NCBI GenBank assembly: GCA_041305385.1
Contig: JBFYLO010000056.1
Location: 1 to 7,379, forward strand
DNA from: JAKAKT01 sp041305385
Lineage (GTDB): Archaea > Micrarchaeota > Micrarchaeia > Burarchaeales > JAKAKT01
Direction: 5' to 3'
Length of the DNA: 7,379 nt
Below are positions 1 through 4,705 of this stretch, in pieces. The notes beneath the pieces were generated by a model. That model was not told the origin of the DNA. It worked only from the letters and a program-made list of their open reading frames with translations, and did no database searches. Every line of letters begins with the position of its first letter. Position 1 is the first letter of the stretch. The translations under genes were made by a program, and so were the position numbers.

Positions 1-187
1 TATCTTGCTCGCGGCCCTGTAGAAAGGCCCCGGCCGCAGCGCCCCCACCTGGCGGCTGCCGGCCCGGGCAGGCTGGTCGGCGCCCGGGAGCCGACCAGGC
101 GGCATCCGGATGCCGCCTGCCGCGGTGCGCTGCTGCCCCAAGGTTTTCTGCAGAACCGCCCTTCAAGTTGTGGTTGCCGTAAAACAA
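1..187 (-). ncRNA. GC-rich structured segment, candidate non-coding RNA (class unknown, continues beyond base 1)
   Basis: Bases 11-130 are about 82% G+C by hand count, against roughly 50-60% in the flanking genes, and no convincing reading frame runs through them. The segment folds into one closed multi-branch structure. GCAGCGC (36-42) pairs with 127-133, ACC (47-49) with GGT (124-126), and GCGGC (52-56) with 119-123. This stem encloses three adjacent hairpins: 58-73 (imperfect), 75-96 (GGTCGGC with GCCGACC) and 97-118 (perfect 9-bp arms around CCGG). A further short stem joins 11-16 to 32-37. The minus strand is preferred because a TATA-like box lies at 210-217 and predicts a start near 187. 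The minus-strand tail GCGAGCAAGATA faintly recalls the GAGCAAG block of RNase P RNA, but the other RNase P hallmarks are not seen. Neither is the SRP GGAAG-type tetraloop. The class is left open. Confidence 0.42.
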
Positions 188-207
188 TAGAAGCCCTTGG
201 AAGCGGA

Positions 208-217
208 TAAGCTTAAA
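208..217 (-). promoter_or_regulatory. TATA-like box for the candidate RNA
   Basis: The minus strand reads TTTAAGCTTA here, preceded by CTTTCGCC. With the usual 26-27 bp spacing the start would fall near base 187, just before the GC-rich structured segment. The match to TTTAWATA is imperfect, so this is a weak call. Confidence 0.35.
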
Positions 218-235
218 GGCGAAAGAGAAACAGTT

Positions 236-370
236 CTATTTCTTAAGATTTGAAAAGCAAGTTGTGCAGTAGGTGTGGGTGAAGCCGTTCTCGTCGATTG
301 AGGTTCTCTTCTCCTCCTTTGAAAGCTCCTTCTGGCACTGCTCACACCTCATGAAAAGTCCTAGGTCCAT
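236..370 (-). CDS. Small zinc-ribbon-like protein (44 aa), function unknown
   Basis: This 44-residue protein has two cysteine pairs, C9-x2-C12 (CEQC) and C35-x2-C38 (CTTC), separated by a charged stretch, and ends in a basic tail. Four cysteines in two knuckles are the signature of a zinc ribbon, so metal binding is likely, but the partner or target is unknown. There is no signal peptide or membrane segment, so it is probably cytoplasmic. The frame is open up to 484, but the ATG at 370 is chosen because AGGTGATC, close to a perfect match to the archaeal anti-Shine-Dalgarno, lies 3 nt upstream at 374-381. A TATA-like TTTAATAG at 403-410 predicts transcription from about 380, so the leader is only about 10 nt. 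An internal ATG at 352, just before the first CxxC, is the alternative start. Microproteins of this type are common in archaea, often as ribosome- or transcription-associated factors, but nothing here assigns a role. Confidence 0.72.
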   Translation of the reverse strand: MDLGLFMRCEQCQKELSKEEKRTSIDENGFTHTYCTTCFSNLKK

Positions 371-373
371 ACT

Positions 374-381
374 GATCACCT
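374..381 (-). promoter_or_regulatory. Strong Shine-Dalgarno deciding the zinc-ribbon start
   Basis: The minus strand reads AGGTGATC, then AGT, then ATG. This complements the archaeal 16S 3' end (AUCACCUCC) over about seven bases and fixes the start at 370 rather than at the longer frame from 484. Confidence 0.75.
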
Positions 382-402
382 GGAGTATTTTCTTCGTTTC
401 TA

Positions 403-410
403 CTATTAAA
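403..410 (-). promoter_or_regulatory. TATA box of the zinc-ribbon gene
   Basis: The minus strand reads TTTAATAG. Its centre is about 26 bp from base 380, giving a short leader that contains only the Shine-Dalgarno. The position is consistent with the chosen ATG. Confidence 0.5.
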
Positions 411-433
411 GGCTTTTGGTCGGTATTAAGGGA

Positions 434-453
434 CAAATTTCCGCAGAAATTTG
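434..453. repeat. Perfect inverted repeat, 8-bp arms, 4-nt loop
   Basis: CAAATTTC (434-441) and GAAATTTG (446-453) are exact reverse complements around CGCA. The repeat lies about 24 bp upstream of the zinc-ribbon TATA box, beside a second perfect repeat at 459-480. It could be a dyad operator or a hairpin in read-through RNA. Confidence 0.7.
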
Positions 454-458
454 GCCGC

Positions 459-480
459 ATTGGAATTAGCAAATTCCAAT
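459..480. repeat. Perfect inverted repeat, 9-bp arms, 4-nt loop
   Basis: ATTGGAATT (459-467) and AATTCCAAT (472-480) are exact reverse complements around AGCA. It sits between the poly-T tract at 486-492 and the inverted repeat at 434-453. The arm sequence differs from that of its neighbour, so these are two dyads and not one duplicated site. Confidence 0.7.
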
Positions 481-485
481 ACAAT

Positions 486-492
486 AAAAAAA
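486..492 (-). terminator. Poly-T terminator after the AK6-type kinase gene
   Basis: Seven A on the plus strand give T7 in the minus-strand transcript, about 72 nt past the stop codon at 564. A perfect GC hairpin (522-537) lies between stop and T tract. Archaeal RNA polymerase terminates mainly on T tracts, so this should separate the kinase from the downstream zinc-ribbon gene. Confidence 0.55.
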
Positions 493-521
493 TTCGAACC
501 GCTACACTTCAAACAGACGTT

Positions 522-537
522 GCGCCCTCGGGGGCGC
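522..537 (-). repeat. GC-rich hairpin in the 3' UTR of the kinase gene
   Basis: GCGCCC (522-527) and GGGCGC (532-537) form a perfect 6-bp stem around a 4-nt loop, 27 nt beyond the kinase stop codon. It may protect the mRNA 3' end or assist termination at the T7 tract downstream. Confidence 0.6.
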
Positions 538-563
538 AGGATTGGGGGCCACGGATTCGAAGT

Positions 564-1103
564 TTACTTTACAGTTAGGAGAATTTCCTCCTCGAGCTCT
601 TGCGACCAGTCTATTTTCGCGGGTTCTGTTTTTTTGCCCCTGGCGATTTTCTCAAGCCGAGAGAGGGACTTTGCAATGCTCCCAGTCGTGTCGATTTCGT
701 AAATTTTTTTGTAATTGGCCTCTGCCTTCAGGGTGCAGTAGTCGAGCGCCTCTGCGAGAACGTTCTCGTCAATCTTTTCCTGGGGATAGTGCCTTTTGCC
801 GAGCCTCCTTCTGAGAATCTTGGGGCTGGTTCTGAGAACGACTAATGCATCGACCCGGAGCTTCATTTCGCAGAGCAGGTGGCCCTCGAGAATGAGGTTT
901 CGCTTCCCCCGGAGTGAGACGGCGAGCGCTCGGGCCAATTTACCCATGTCTGCGACTAGGACGCCCTTCTCTTTCCTGGTCCAGAGCCCCTTTTCCTTAA
1001 CGAGGCCATTGGCGGGCAGGAGGCCCCACCCGAGCTTTTTCGAGAGGAGCTTCGCCAGAGTGCTCTTGCCCGTGCCCGGCACGCCGGTTATCGCGATTAT
1101 CAC
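564..1103 (-). CDS. AK6/Fap7-type nucleoside monophosphate kinase
   Basis: P-loop NMP kinase of the archaeal AK6 family, homologous to human AK6/hCINAP and yeast Fap7. Members have adenylate kinase and ATPase activity, and the yeast and human proteins act in small-subunit rRNA maturation with uS11. The 179-residue protein opens with the family's short beta strand MIIAIT, then Walker A GVPGTGKST (residues 7-15). Next come EGHLLCE (73-79), VVLRTSP (88-94), the NMP/lid region with RRRLGKR and KIDENVLAE (98-118), EIDTT (136-140) and IDWS (164-167), all in family order and at normal length. The frame extends upstream to a GTG at 1118. The GTG at 1103 is preferred because TTTTAATA at 1126-1133 places the transcription start exactly there, making the gene leaderless, and because homologues begin at this MII. 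The gene is divergent from amrB and probably monocistronic, ending before the hairpin and T7 tract at 486-537. Confidence 0.88.
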   Translation of the reverse strand: MIIAITGVPGTGKSTLAKLLSKKLGWGLLPANGLVKEKGLWTRKEKGVLVADMGKLARALAVSLRGKRNLILEGHLLCEMKLRVDALVVLRTSPKILRRRLGKRHYPQEKIDENVLAEALDYCTLKAEANYKKIYEIDTTGSIAKSLSRLEKIARGKKTEPAKIDWSQELEEEILLTVK

Positions 1104-1125
1104 GACATTATAACTCACCGCAAGA

Positions 1126-1133
1126 TATTAAAA
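1126..1133. promoter_or_regulatory. Shared TATA element for the divergent kinase and amrB genes
   Basis: The plus strand reads TATTAAAA and the minus strand TTTTAATA. Spacing of 26-27 bp predicts starts at about 1103 on the minus strand, exactly the kinase GTG, and about 1156 on the plus strand, just ahead of the amrB Shine-Dalgarno. No second TATA box is visible in the 66-bp gap, so one element may serve both directions. Confidence 0.55.
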
Positions 1134-1158
1134 CTTCGGGACCGAACATTGGTCCAGC

Positions 1159-1164
1159 GAGGTG
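1159..1164 (+). promoter_or_regulatory. Shine-Dalgarno for the amrB TTG start
   Basis: GAGGTG sits 5 nt upstream of TTG at 1170. It supports the unusual TTG start, which is also where the conserved N-terminus (MRTPAVAGSFYP) begins. Confidence 0.7.
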
Positions 1165-1169
1165 GTTAA

Positions 1170-2006
1170 TTGCGCACACCGGCAGTGGCTGGTTCATTTT
1201 ATCCCCTAAACAAACAGGCACTCGAGAACGAGATTGACGGTTACCTCAATGAAGTGGAGTTCACCCACACCGAAGTCATAAGCCTGATGGCTGCCGTGAT
1301 ACCGCACGCCGGGTATATGTACTCGGGAAAGGTTGCAGCCTACGCTTTCAAGGCCATTGAGGACTTCGTAAAGAACCCGCCCCTCTTCGTGATTATCTGC
1401 CCGAACCACACCGGGAACGGCGCGCCGGTCGCCATATCGAACCAGGACTGGCTCACTCCGCTCGGGAAAGTGAAGGTCGATTCCGACTTCGTGAAGTCCC
1501 TTGTGAGGAACTCCCCGGACATGCAGATTTCCGAGGAGGCGCACCAATTCGAGCACGCGGTCGAGGTGCAGCTTCCCTTCCTCCAGCGCATCTACGGAAA
1601 GCAGAGGAAGGAATTCCGCTTTGTCCCCATATGCATGATGGGAACGGGCATAGATACGATTGAGGAGGTCGGCAGGGCGATATTCAAGGCGAGCGCTGAA
1701 ACGAGGCGCGACGTCTTTGTGATAGCAAGCTCAGACATGACGCACTACGAGGAGGCTGAGAAGGCCAAGACGAAGGACAACCTGGCGCTGAAGGCTGTGG
1801 AAATCTTGGACTACAAAGGATTCATCTCGGCCATAGAGGACAACCACATTTCCGTCTGCGGGTATGGGCCGATTGGCTCGATGCTCGTCTATGCGAAGCT
1901 GAAAAATGCCTCTGCCGCCAAGGTCATTAAATACGGGACCTCCGGGGACGCAAGCGGGGACTACAGGTCAGTAGTTGCCTATGCCGCAGTAATAGTGAGC
2001 AGGTAA
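1170..2006 (+). CDS. amrB: MEMO-family protein (AmmeMemoRadiSam system protein B)
   Basis: This 278-residue protein belongs to the MEMO1 family, an extradiol-dioxygenase-like fold. Archaeal and bacterial members are named AmmeMemoRadiSam protein B after their association with AMMECR1-domain and radical-SAM proteins. The conserved N-terminus AVAGSFYP is present, then PHAGYMYSG (H46), CPNHTG (H80), EHAVEVQLPFL (128-138), SSDMTHY (D189, H192) and CGYGPIG (C230). The two histidines and the cysteine correspond to the metal-binding set described for human MEMO1, so the site looks intact. Translation starts at TTG (1170) with GAGGTG 5 nt upstream. The biochemical role in archaea is unsettled. No AMMECR1 or radical-SAM partner is in this window. 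Instead fni follows after 5 nt, in keeping with the known archaeal habit of placing MEMO genes with mevalonate-pathway genes. Confidence 0.93.
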   Translation: MRTPAVAGSFYPLNKQALENEIDGYLNEVEFTHTEVISLMAAVIPHAGYMYSGKVAAYAFKAIEDFVKNPPLFVIICPNHTGNGAPVAISNQDWLTPLGKVKVDSDFVKSLVRNSPDMQISEEAHQFEHAVEVQLPFLQRIYGKQRKEFRFVPICMMGTGIDTIEEVGRAIFKASAETRRDVFVIASSDMTHYEEAEKAKTKDNLALKAVEILDYKGFISAIEDNHISVCGYGPIGSMLVYAKLKNASAAKVIKYGTSGDASGDYRSVVAYAAVIVSR

Positions 2007-2011
2007 GGGAT

Positions 2012-3073
2012 ATGCTGCAAACAACCAAGAGGAAGGGCGCGCACGTCGACATATGCCTAAGGAAAAAGGTGGAGGCAAGGGCGAAGAGCGCCGGCTTCGA
2101 GGATGCCGAGTTCATCCACCAGGCCCTTCCCGAGCTGGATTTCGGGAAAATCAGAACCGGTTGCAAATTTCTCAAGAAAAAGCTTTCGGCCCCGTTCGTC
2201 ATAGAGGCGATGACGGGAGGGTATCCGGGCGCTGCGAGGATAAATGCCGCCCTGGCTGTTGCTGCCGAGGAGAAAGGGGTCGCGCTGGCCCTGGGCTCCC
2301 AGAGGGCGATGATAGAAAACCCGGGCCTCGCCCAGACTTACGCTGTTAGGGAACGGGCCCCTTCAATCCCGATACTTGGAAACATCGGGATAGCCCAGGT
2401 GAAGAAGTACGGGGCTGAAAGGATAGGCGCGGCAGTTGAAAAAATCGAGGGGGACGGGCTGGTTGTTCACCTCAACCCGCTTCAGGAAGTGTGCCAGGGA
2501 GAGGGGGATACGGAATTCTCAGGGCTTCTGAAAGCTCTCGAGAAATTATGCGCCTCCTTAAACTGTCCAGTGATTGCAAAGGAGACCGGGGCAGGCATAT
2601 CGATGGAAACAGCGGTGAAGCTTGAAAAAGCCGGAGTCGCGATGATTGATGTTGCTGGGGCCGGAGGAACTTCCTGGAGCGCCGTGGAATCATACCGAGG
2701 TACGGGCGAGAACGGGTTCTGGGACTGGGGCATCCCCACGGTCCAGTCAGTTGTGGAGTGCTCTGAGAATGTGAAGATACCCATAATTGCCTCCGGAGGG
2801 GTGAGGTCTGGCTATGACGCGGCGAAGGCCATAGCCCTGGGCGCTTCCTATGCCGGGGCTGCGCTGCCGTTCCTGAAGAAAATCCATTCCGGGGGCTCGA
2901 AATCGCTGTGCGCTGAACTCGAGGAATGGAAGAGAGAACTGAGGATTGCGATGTTCCTATGCGGGGCAGAGGACTTGGATGCCCTTTCAAAATCCCCCAT
3001 TGCCATAGCCGGCAAGACTGCGGAAGTCCTGCGGGTGAGGGGGATAGAACCGAAAAAATTCGCGCTTAGATGA
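2012..3073 (+). CDS. fni: Type 2 isopentenyl-diphosphate delta-isomerase (FMN/NADPH-dependent)
   Basis: Interconverts isopentenyl and dimethylallyl diphosphate, supplying the starter unit for archaeal isoprenoid lipids. It is a cytoplasmic flavoenzyme with a TIM-barrel fold. The 353-residue length is typical. Family motifs in order: TKRKGAH (5-11, diphosphate and flavin side), MTGG (67-70), GSQRA (95-99), NIG (124-126), HLNPLQE (153-159, with the catalytic-site glutamine Q158 and the Mg-binding E159), KETGAG (190-195), DVAGAGGTSW (213-222), and the phosphate-binding GGVRSG (262-267) and ALGA (276-279 region). All expected residues appear present. The ATG lies 5 nt after the amrB stop, with AGGT at 2001-2004 inside the amrB end as a modest Shine-Dalgarno, so the two genes are almost certainly co-transcribed. 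The TGA stop abuts the opposing stop of the next gene with no spacer. Confidence 0.96.
   Translation: MLQTTKRKGAHVDICLRKKVEARAKSAGFEDAEFIHQALPELDFGKIRTGCKFLKKKLSAPFVIEAMTGGYPGAARINAALAVAAEEKGVALALGSQRAMIENPGLAQTYAVRERAPSIPILGNIGIAQVKKYGAERIGAAVEKIEGDGLVVHLNPLQEVCQGEGDTEFSGLLKALEKLCASLNCPVIAKETGAGISMETAVKLEKAGVAMIDVAGAGGTSWSAVESYRGTGENGFWDWGIPTVQSVVECSENVKIPIIASGGVRSGYDAAKAIALGASYAGAALPFLKKIHSGGSKSLCAELEEWKRELRIAMFLCGAEDLDALSKSPIAIAGKTAEVLRVRGIEPKKFALR
3053..3058 (-). terminator. T6 tract, probable terminator for the 128-aa gene
   Basis: Six A on the plus strand, in the Lys-Lys codons near the end of fni, give T6 in the minus transcript 15-21 nt beyond the stop at 3074. With no intergenic space, this is the first available T tract. 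Confidence 0.4.
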
Positions 3074-3460
3074 TTACTCTTTCTTTGAGGAGAGCTTTTT
3101 CTCTATGTCGGTGAGCTGTGTGCTTATCCTGTCCATGGTGCGCCTTATGCCCGCGATTTCGTAGCCTATCGTTTGCATGAAGACCCTGTCGCTGATGGCA
3201 GCCATCGGCTCATCGGTCTCCTTCCTTTCAGGGGCCGCGGGCCTTTCCTTCCTCGGAGCTGCCTCTTCCTTCTTCTCTTTTTTCATTTCCTTCTTCACCA
3301 TTGCCACCCATTTCCGGATATTTTTAAAAGAAGCGAACTTGTTGTGCCCGGTGCCCTTGGAGATTTCATCTCGCAGTTCCTTCAAGTGGTCCTTCCCAAG
3401 CCTGACGTCGCCGAGCTTCTGGAGCTTTCGTGTTATGATGTTTCTAGATTGCTCGTCCAT
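3074..3460 (-). CDS. Hypothetical protein, basic helical N-terminus and coiled-coil-like C-terminus
   Basis: I do not recognise this 128-residue protein. Residues 1-55 are a predicted helical, mixed-charge region with hydrophobic spacing (FKNIRKWVAMV at about 45-55). Residues 56-82 are low-complexity, rich in Lys, Glu, Arg, Pro and Ala, and look like a flexible linker. Residues 83-128 have heptad-like hydrophobic spacing (IGYEIAGIRRTMDRISTQL) that suggests a short coiled coil, ending in a charged KKLSSKKE tail. There are no cysteines, signal peptide or membrane segment. A dimeric nucleic-acid- or protein-binding adaptor is possible, but that is inference. The ATG at 3460 follows the TATA box at 3489-3496 by the distance expected for a leader of about 6 nt, which supports a real expressed gene. 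It is divergent from the winged-helix gene and convergent with fni, with the two stop codons directly adjacent. Confidence 0.72.
   Translation of the reverse strand: MDEQSRNIITRKLQKLGDVRLGKDHLKELRDEISKGTGHNKFASFKNIRKWVAMVKKEMKKEKKEEAAPRKERPAAPERKETDEPMAAISDRVFMQTIGYEIAGIRRTMDRISTQLTDIEKKLSSKKE
3096..3100 (+). terminator. Possible T5 terminator for amrB-fni
   Basis: T5 lies 23 nt past the fni stop, inside the 3' end of the opposing gene, flanked by AGAG and CTCT that could form a 4-bp stem. The tract is short and this is a weak call. Confidence 0.28.
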
Positions 3461-3488
3461 AGCACAACAGAGTCCATTTGAGGCGTGA

Positions 3489-3496
3489 TATTTAAA
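3489..3496 (-). promoter_or_regulatory. TATA box of the 128-aa hypothetical gene
   Basis: The minus strand reads TTTAAATA within the near-palindrome TATTTAAATAT. The predicted start near 3466 gives a leader of about 6 nt before the ATG at 3460. Because the box is nearly symmetrical it could also fire rightwards, but the rightward gene has its own box at 3581. Confidence 0.65.
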
Positions 3497-3580
3497 TAGT
3501 TTGTCTAATGGAATCGCACGAAATTGGACTGGAAAAATCGCTTAAATGAAGGTTATGTGCAAAGCTGGTTCACCTCAACT

Positions 3581-3588
3581 TTTAAATA
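3581..3588 (+). promoter_or_regulatory. TATA box of the winged-helix gene (leaderless start)
   Basis: A consensus TTTAAATA has its centre 26-27 bp upstream of base 3611, placing transcription start at or one base before the ATG at 3612. It lies downstream of the alternative ATG at 3546 and so rules that start out. Confidence 0.75.
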
Positions 3589-3611
3589 CCAGGTTTACTG
3601 AAACAGTAACT

Positions 3612-4157
3612 ATGGGTGACCAACAGGAAGAAACTGGGGAGTCTAAGGACGAGAAACCCGAGAGCCCGAGCTCTCCTACCCGGGGGATTGCCTCCAGGGG
3701 AGTTCCGTCTTCTGAAACTCTCTATCTTCCATCGCACTACGGCGGGGAGATTAGGTCGTTCCAGGATGCGAATGAGAACCTAACCCGGAACCTCTGGAGC
3801 CTCGAGGAAGTGCTGAATTTCGTCTTCGCGAAGAGATACCAGAGGAAATACTACGACACCGCGCTTGCGTTCATGAAACTGATGCAGGAGAAGGAAGTGC
3901 TCGGGGGAAGCGAAATCAATGAGTTCGTGAAGGTGAGCGGGGTTTCCAAAGCCACTTTCTATAACCGGGTCCTGCCCAGGCTGAAGCGAGTGGGAATGCT
4001 GAAAGTGGAGAGGGACACGATTGTTGCGGAAGAGGGAAAAAGAAAATATCGGCCGATGAGGATTTCGCTCTCGAAGACTTTCGGGAACTACTTGATGAAA
4101 ATCGGGGACTCGTGGCTCGCAATCGTCGACGATGTGAGGAGCAAGAAGAAAGATTGA
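3612..4157 (+). CDS. Winged-helix DNA-binding protein, probable transcription regulator
   Basis: This 181-residue protein has a disordered acidic, Ser/Pro-rich N-terminus (1-35). A helical segment follows (60-95, containing FAKRYQRKYYDTALAFMKLM), then a helix-turn-helix (101-130) whose turn and recognition helix read SGVSKATFYNRVLPRLKR. Basic wing residues (131-152) and a C-terminal helix (153-175) that may dimerise come last. The fold resembles small archaeal wHTH regulators, but I cannot name the family. The frame is open from an ATG at 3546. I choose 3612 because the TATA box at 3581-3588 sits between the two and predicts a leaderless mRNA beginning there. The membrane protein gene starts 4 nt after its stop, so the pair is probably one operon, and a regulator-plus-membrane-partner arrangement such as local autoregulation or signalling is an inference. 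Confidence 0.8.
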   Translation: MGDQQEETGESKDEKPESPSSPTRGIASRGVPSSETLYLPSHYGGEIRSFQDANENLTRNLWSLEEVLNFVFAKRYQRKYYDTALAFMKLMQEKEVLGGSEINEFVKVSGVSKATFYNRVLPRLKRVGMLKVERDTIVAEEGKRKYRPMRISLSKTFGNYLMKIGDSWLAIVDDVRSKKKD

Positions 4158-4161
4158 TAAT

Positions 4162-4701
4162 ATGGCGAACATGTTGGACTCCGTTATTGCAGTTGTTACG
4201 CTTATCGCCATAGTTGTCTTGATTAAGGCATACGAACTTGTCGAGAATAAAGAAAAAAAGAAAATAATATGTATTGCACAGACGGTTTTTTGCGCTTTAA
4301 CGGTTCTAACTTTCATGATGTATTTTCCGGCTTTGAGATTGGCGGTTAACGAGGGATGGAGACTTAGGTTCGATACTGGCTTTTACGCTATGATTCTCGT
4401 TGTGGCATTGAGTGCGACCCAGCTGGTTTTTTTCCTAAAAAAAATAATGGGCTGGGGAACTTCGCTCATTTTGTTTATATCGAGCCTCTTTGCGGCCGCC
4501 TGGTCTTTCGCTGCCGTTCAAGAAGAGGTGTTCGTACGCCGTTCCTGGGACGTAAAGCCGGATTTGGCCAACAGCTCAGGAATTGACATGTCAATCATCA
4601 TGATTTTGATGTCTCTTTCGTTTTTATTTATGGGGCTTGTTTTGATAACGGATTATTATGTTTTTTATTGCGCGAAAAAAATGTCCGAAAAGAATGAATG
4701 A
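4162..4701 (+). CDS. Five-helix integral membrane protein, function unknown
   Basis: I do not recognise this 179-residue protein. Hydrophobic segments lie at about 7-26, 34-54, 73-93, 98-118 and 142-168, giving five probable membrane helices. The charged loops are short (ENKEKKK at 28-34, RRSWDVKPD at 126-134) and the tail is lysine-rich. The Lys-rich first loop suggests that side is cytoplasmic, with the N-terminus outside, by the positive-inside rule. No catalytic motif or conserved cysteine pair is visible. The ATG is 4 nt after the regulator's stop without a clear Shine-Dalgarno; an ATG at 4171 is an alternative. Composition differs from its neighbours: 4201-4260 is 35% and 4621-4680 about 27% G+C, with many AAA, GAA and TTT codons. 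The hydrophobic content explains part of this and recent acquisition could explain the rest. It converges on the DRG gene with a 4-nt gap. Confidence 0.78.
   Translation: MANMLDSVIAVVTLIAIVVLIKAYELVENKEKKKIICIAQTVFCALTVLTFMMYFPALRLAVNEGWRLRFDTGFYAMILVVALSATQLVFFLKKIMGWGTSLILFISSLFAAAWSFAAVQEEVFVRRSWDVKPDLANSSGIDMSIIMILMSLSFLFMGLVLITDYYVFYCAKKMSEKNE
4675..4681 (-). terminator. T7 tract, probable terminator of the ATPase-DRG operon
   Basis: Seven A on the plus strand, in the last codons of the membrane protein gene, give T7 in the minus transcript 25-31 nt past the DRG stop. A further T4 precedes it at 4688-4691. This repeats the pattern of terminating inside the convergent neighbour seen at the fni junction. 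Confidence 0.5.
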
Positions 4702-4705
4702 TGAA

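Noticed and set aside
1..187. Firm identification as RNase P RNA or SRP RNA
   Set aside because: Only a faint GAGCAAG match is visible. The GGAAA-type RNase P blocks and the SRP apical GGAAG-type loop are missing from both strands, and the segment is cut by the window edge.
371..484. N-terminal extension of the zinc-ribbon gene to 484
   Set aside because: The extension covers the TATA box and both inverted repeats, and the strong Shine-Dalgarno at 374-381 fixes the start at 370.
491..560. tRNA-like TTCGAA motifs at 493-498 and 556-561
   Set aside because: Flanking bases do not form a T arm, and no acceptor, D or anticodon stems at the right spacing can be drawn on either strand.
273..1113. 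Plus-strand open frames opposite the zinc-ribbon and kinase genes
   Set aside because: They are antisense shadows of genes with clear motifs, without family resemblance or start signals.
2472..2990. Minus-strand 172-codon frame inside fni
   Set aside because: The composition is Ser/Pro/Arg-rich shadow sequence, opposite a complete isomerase with all its motifs.
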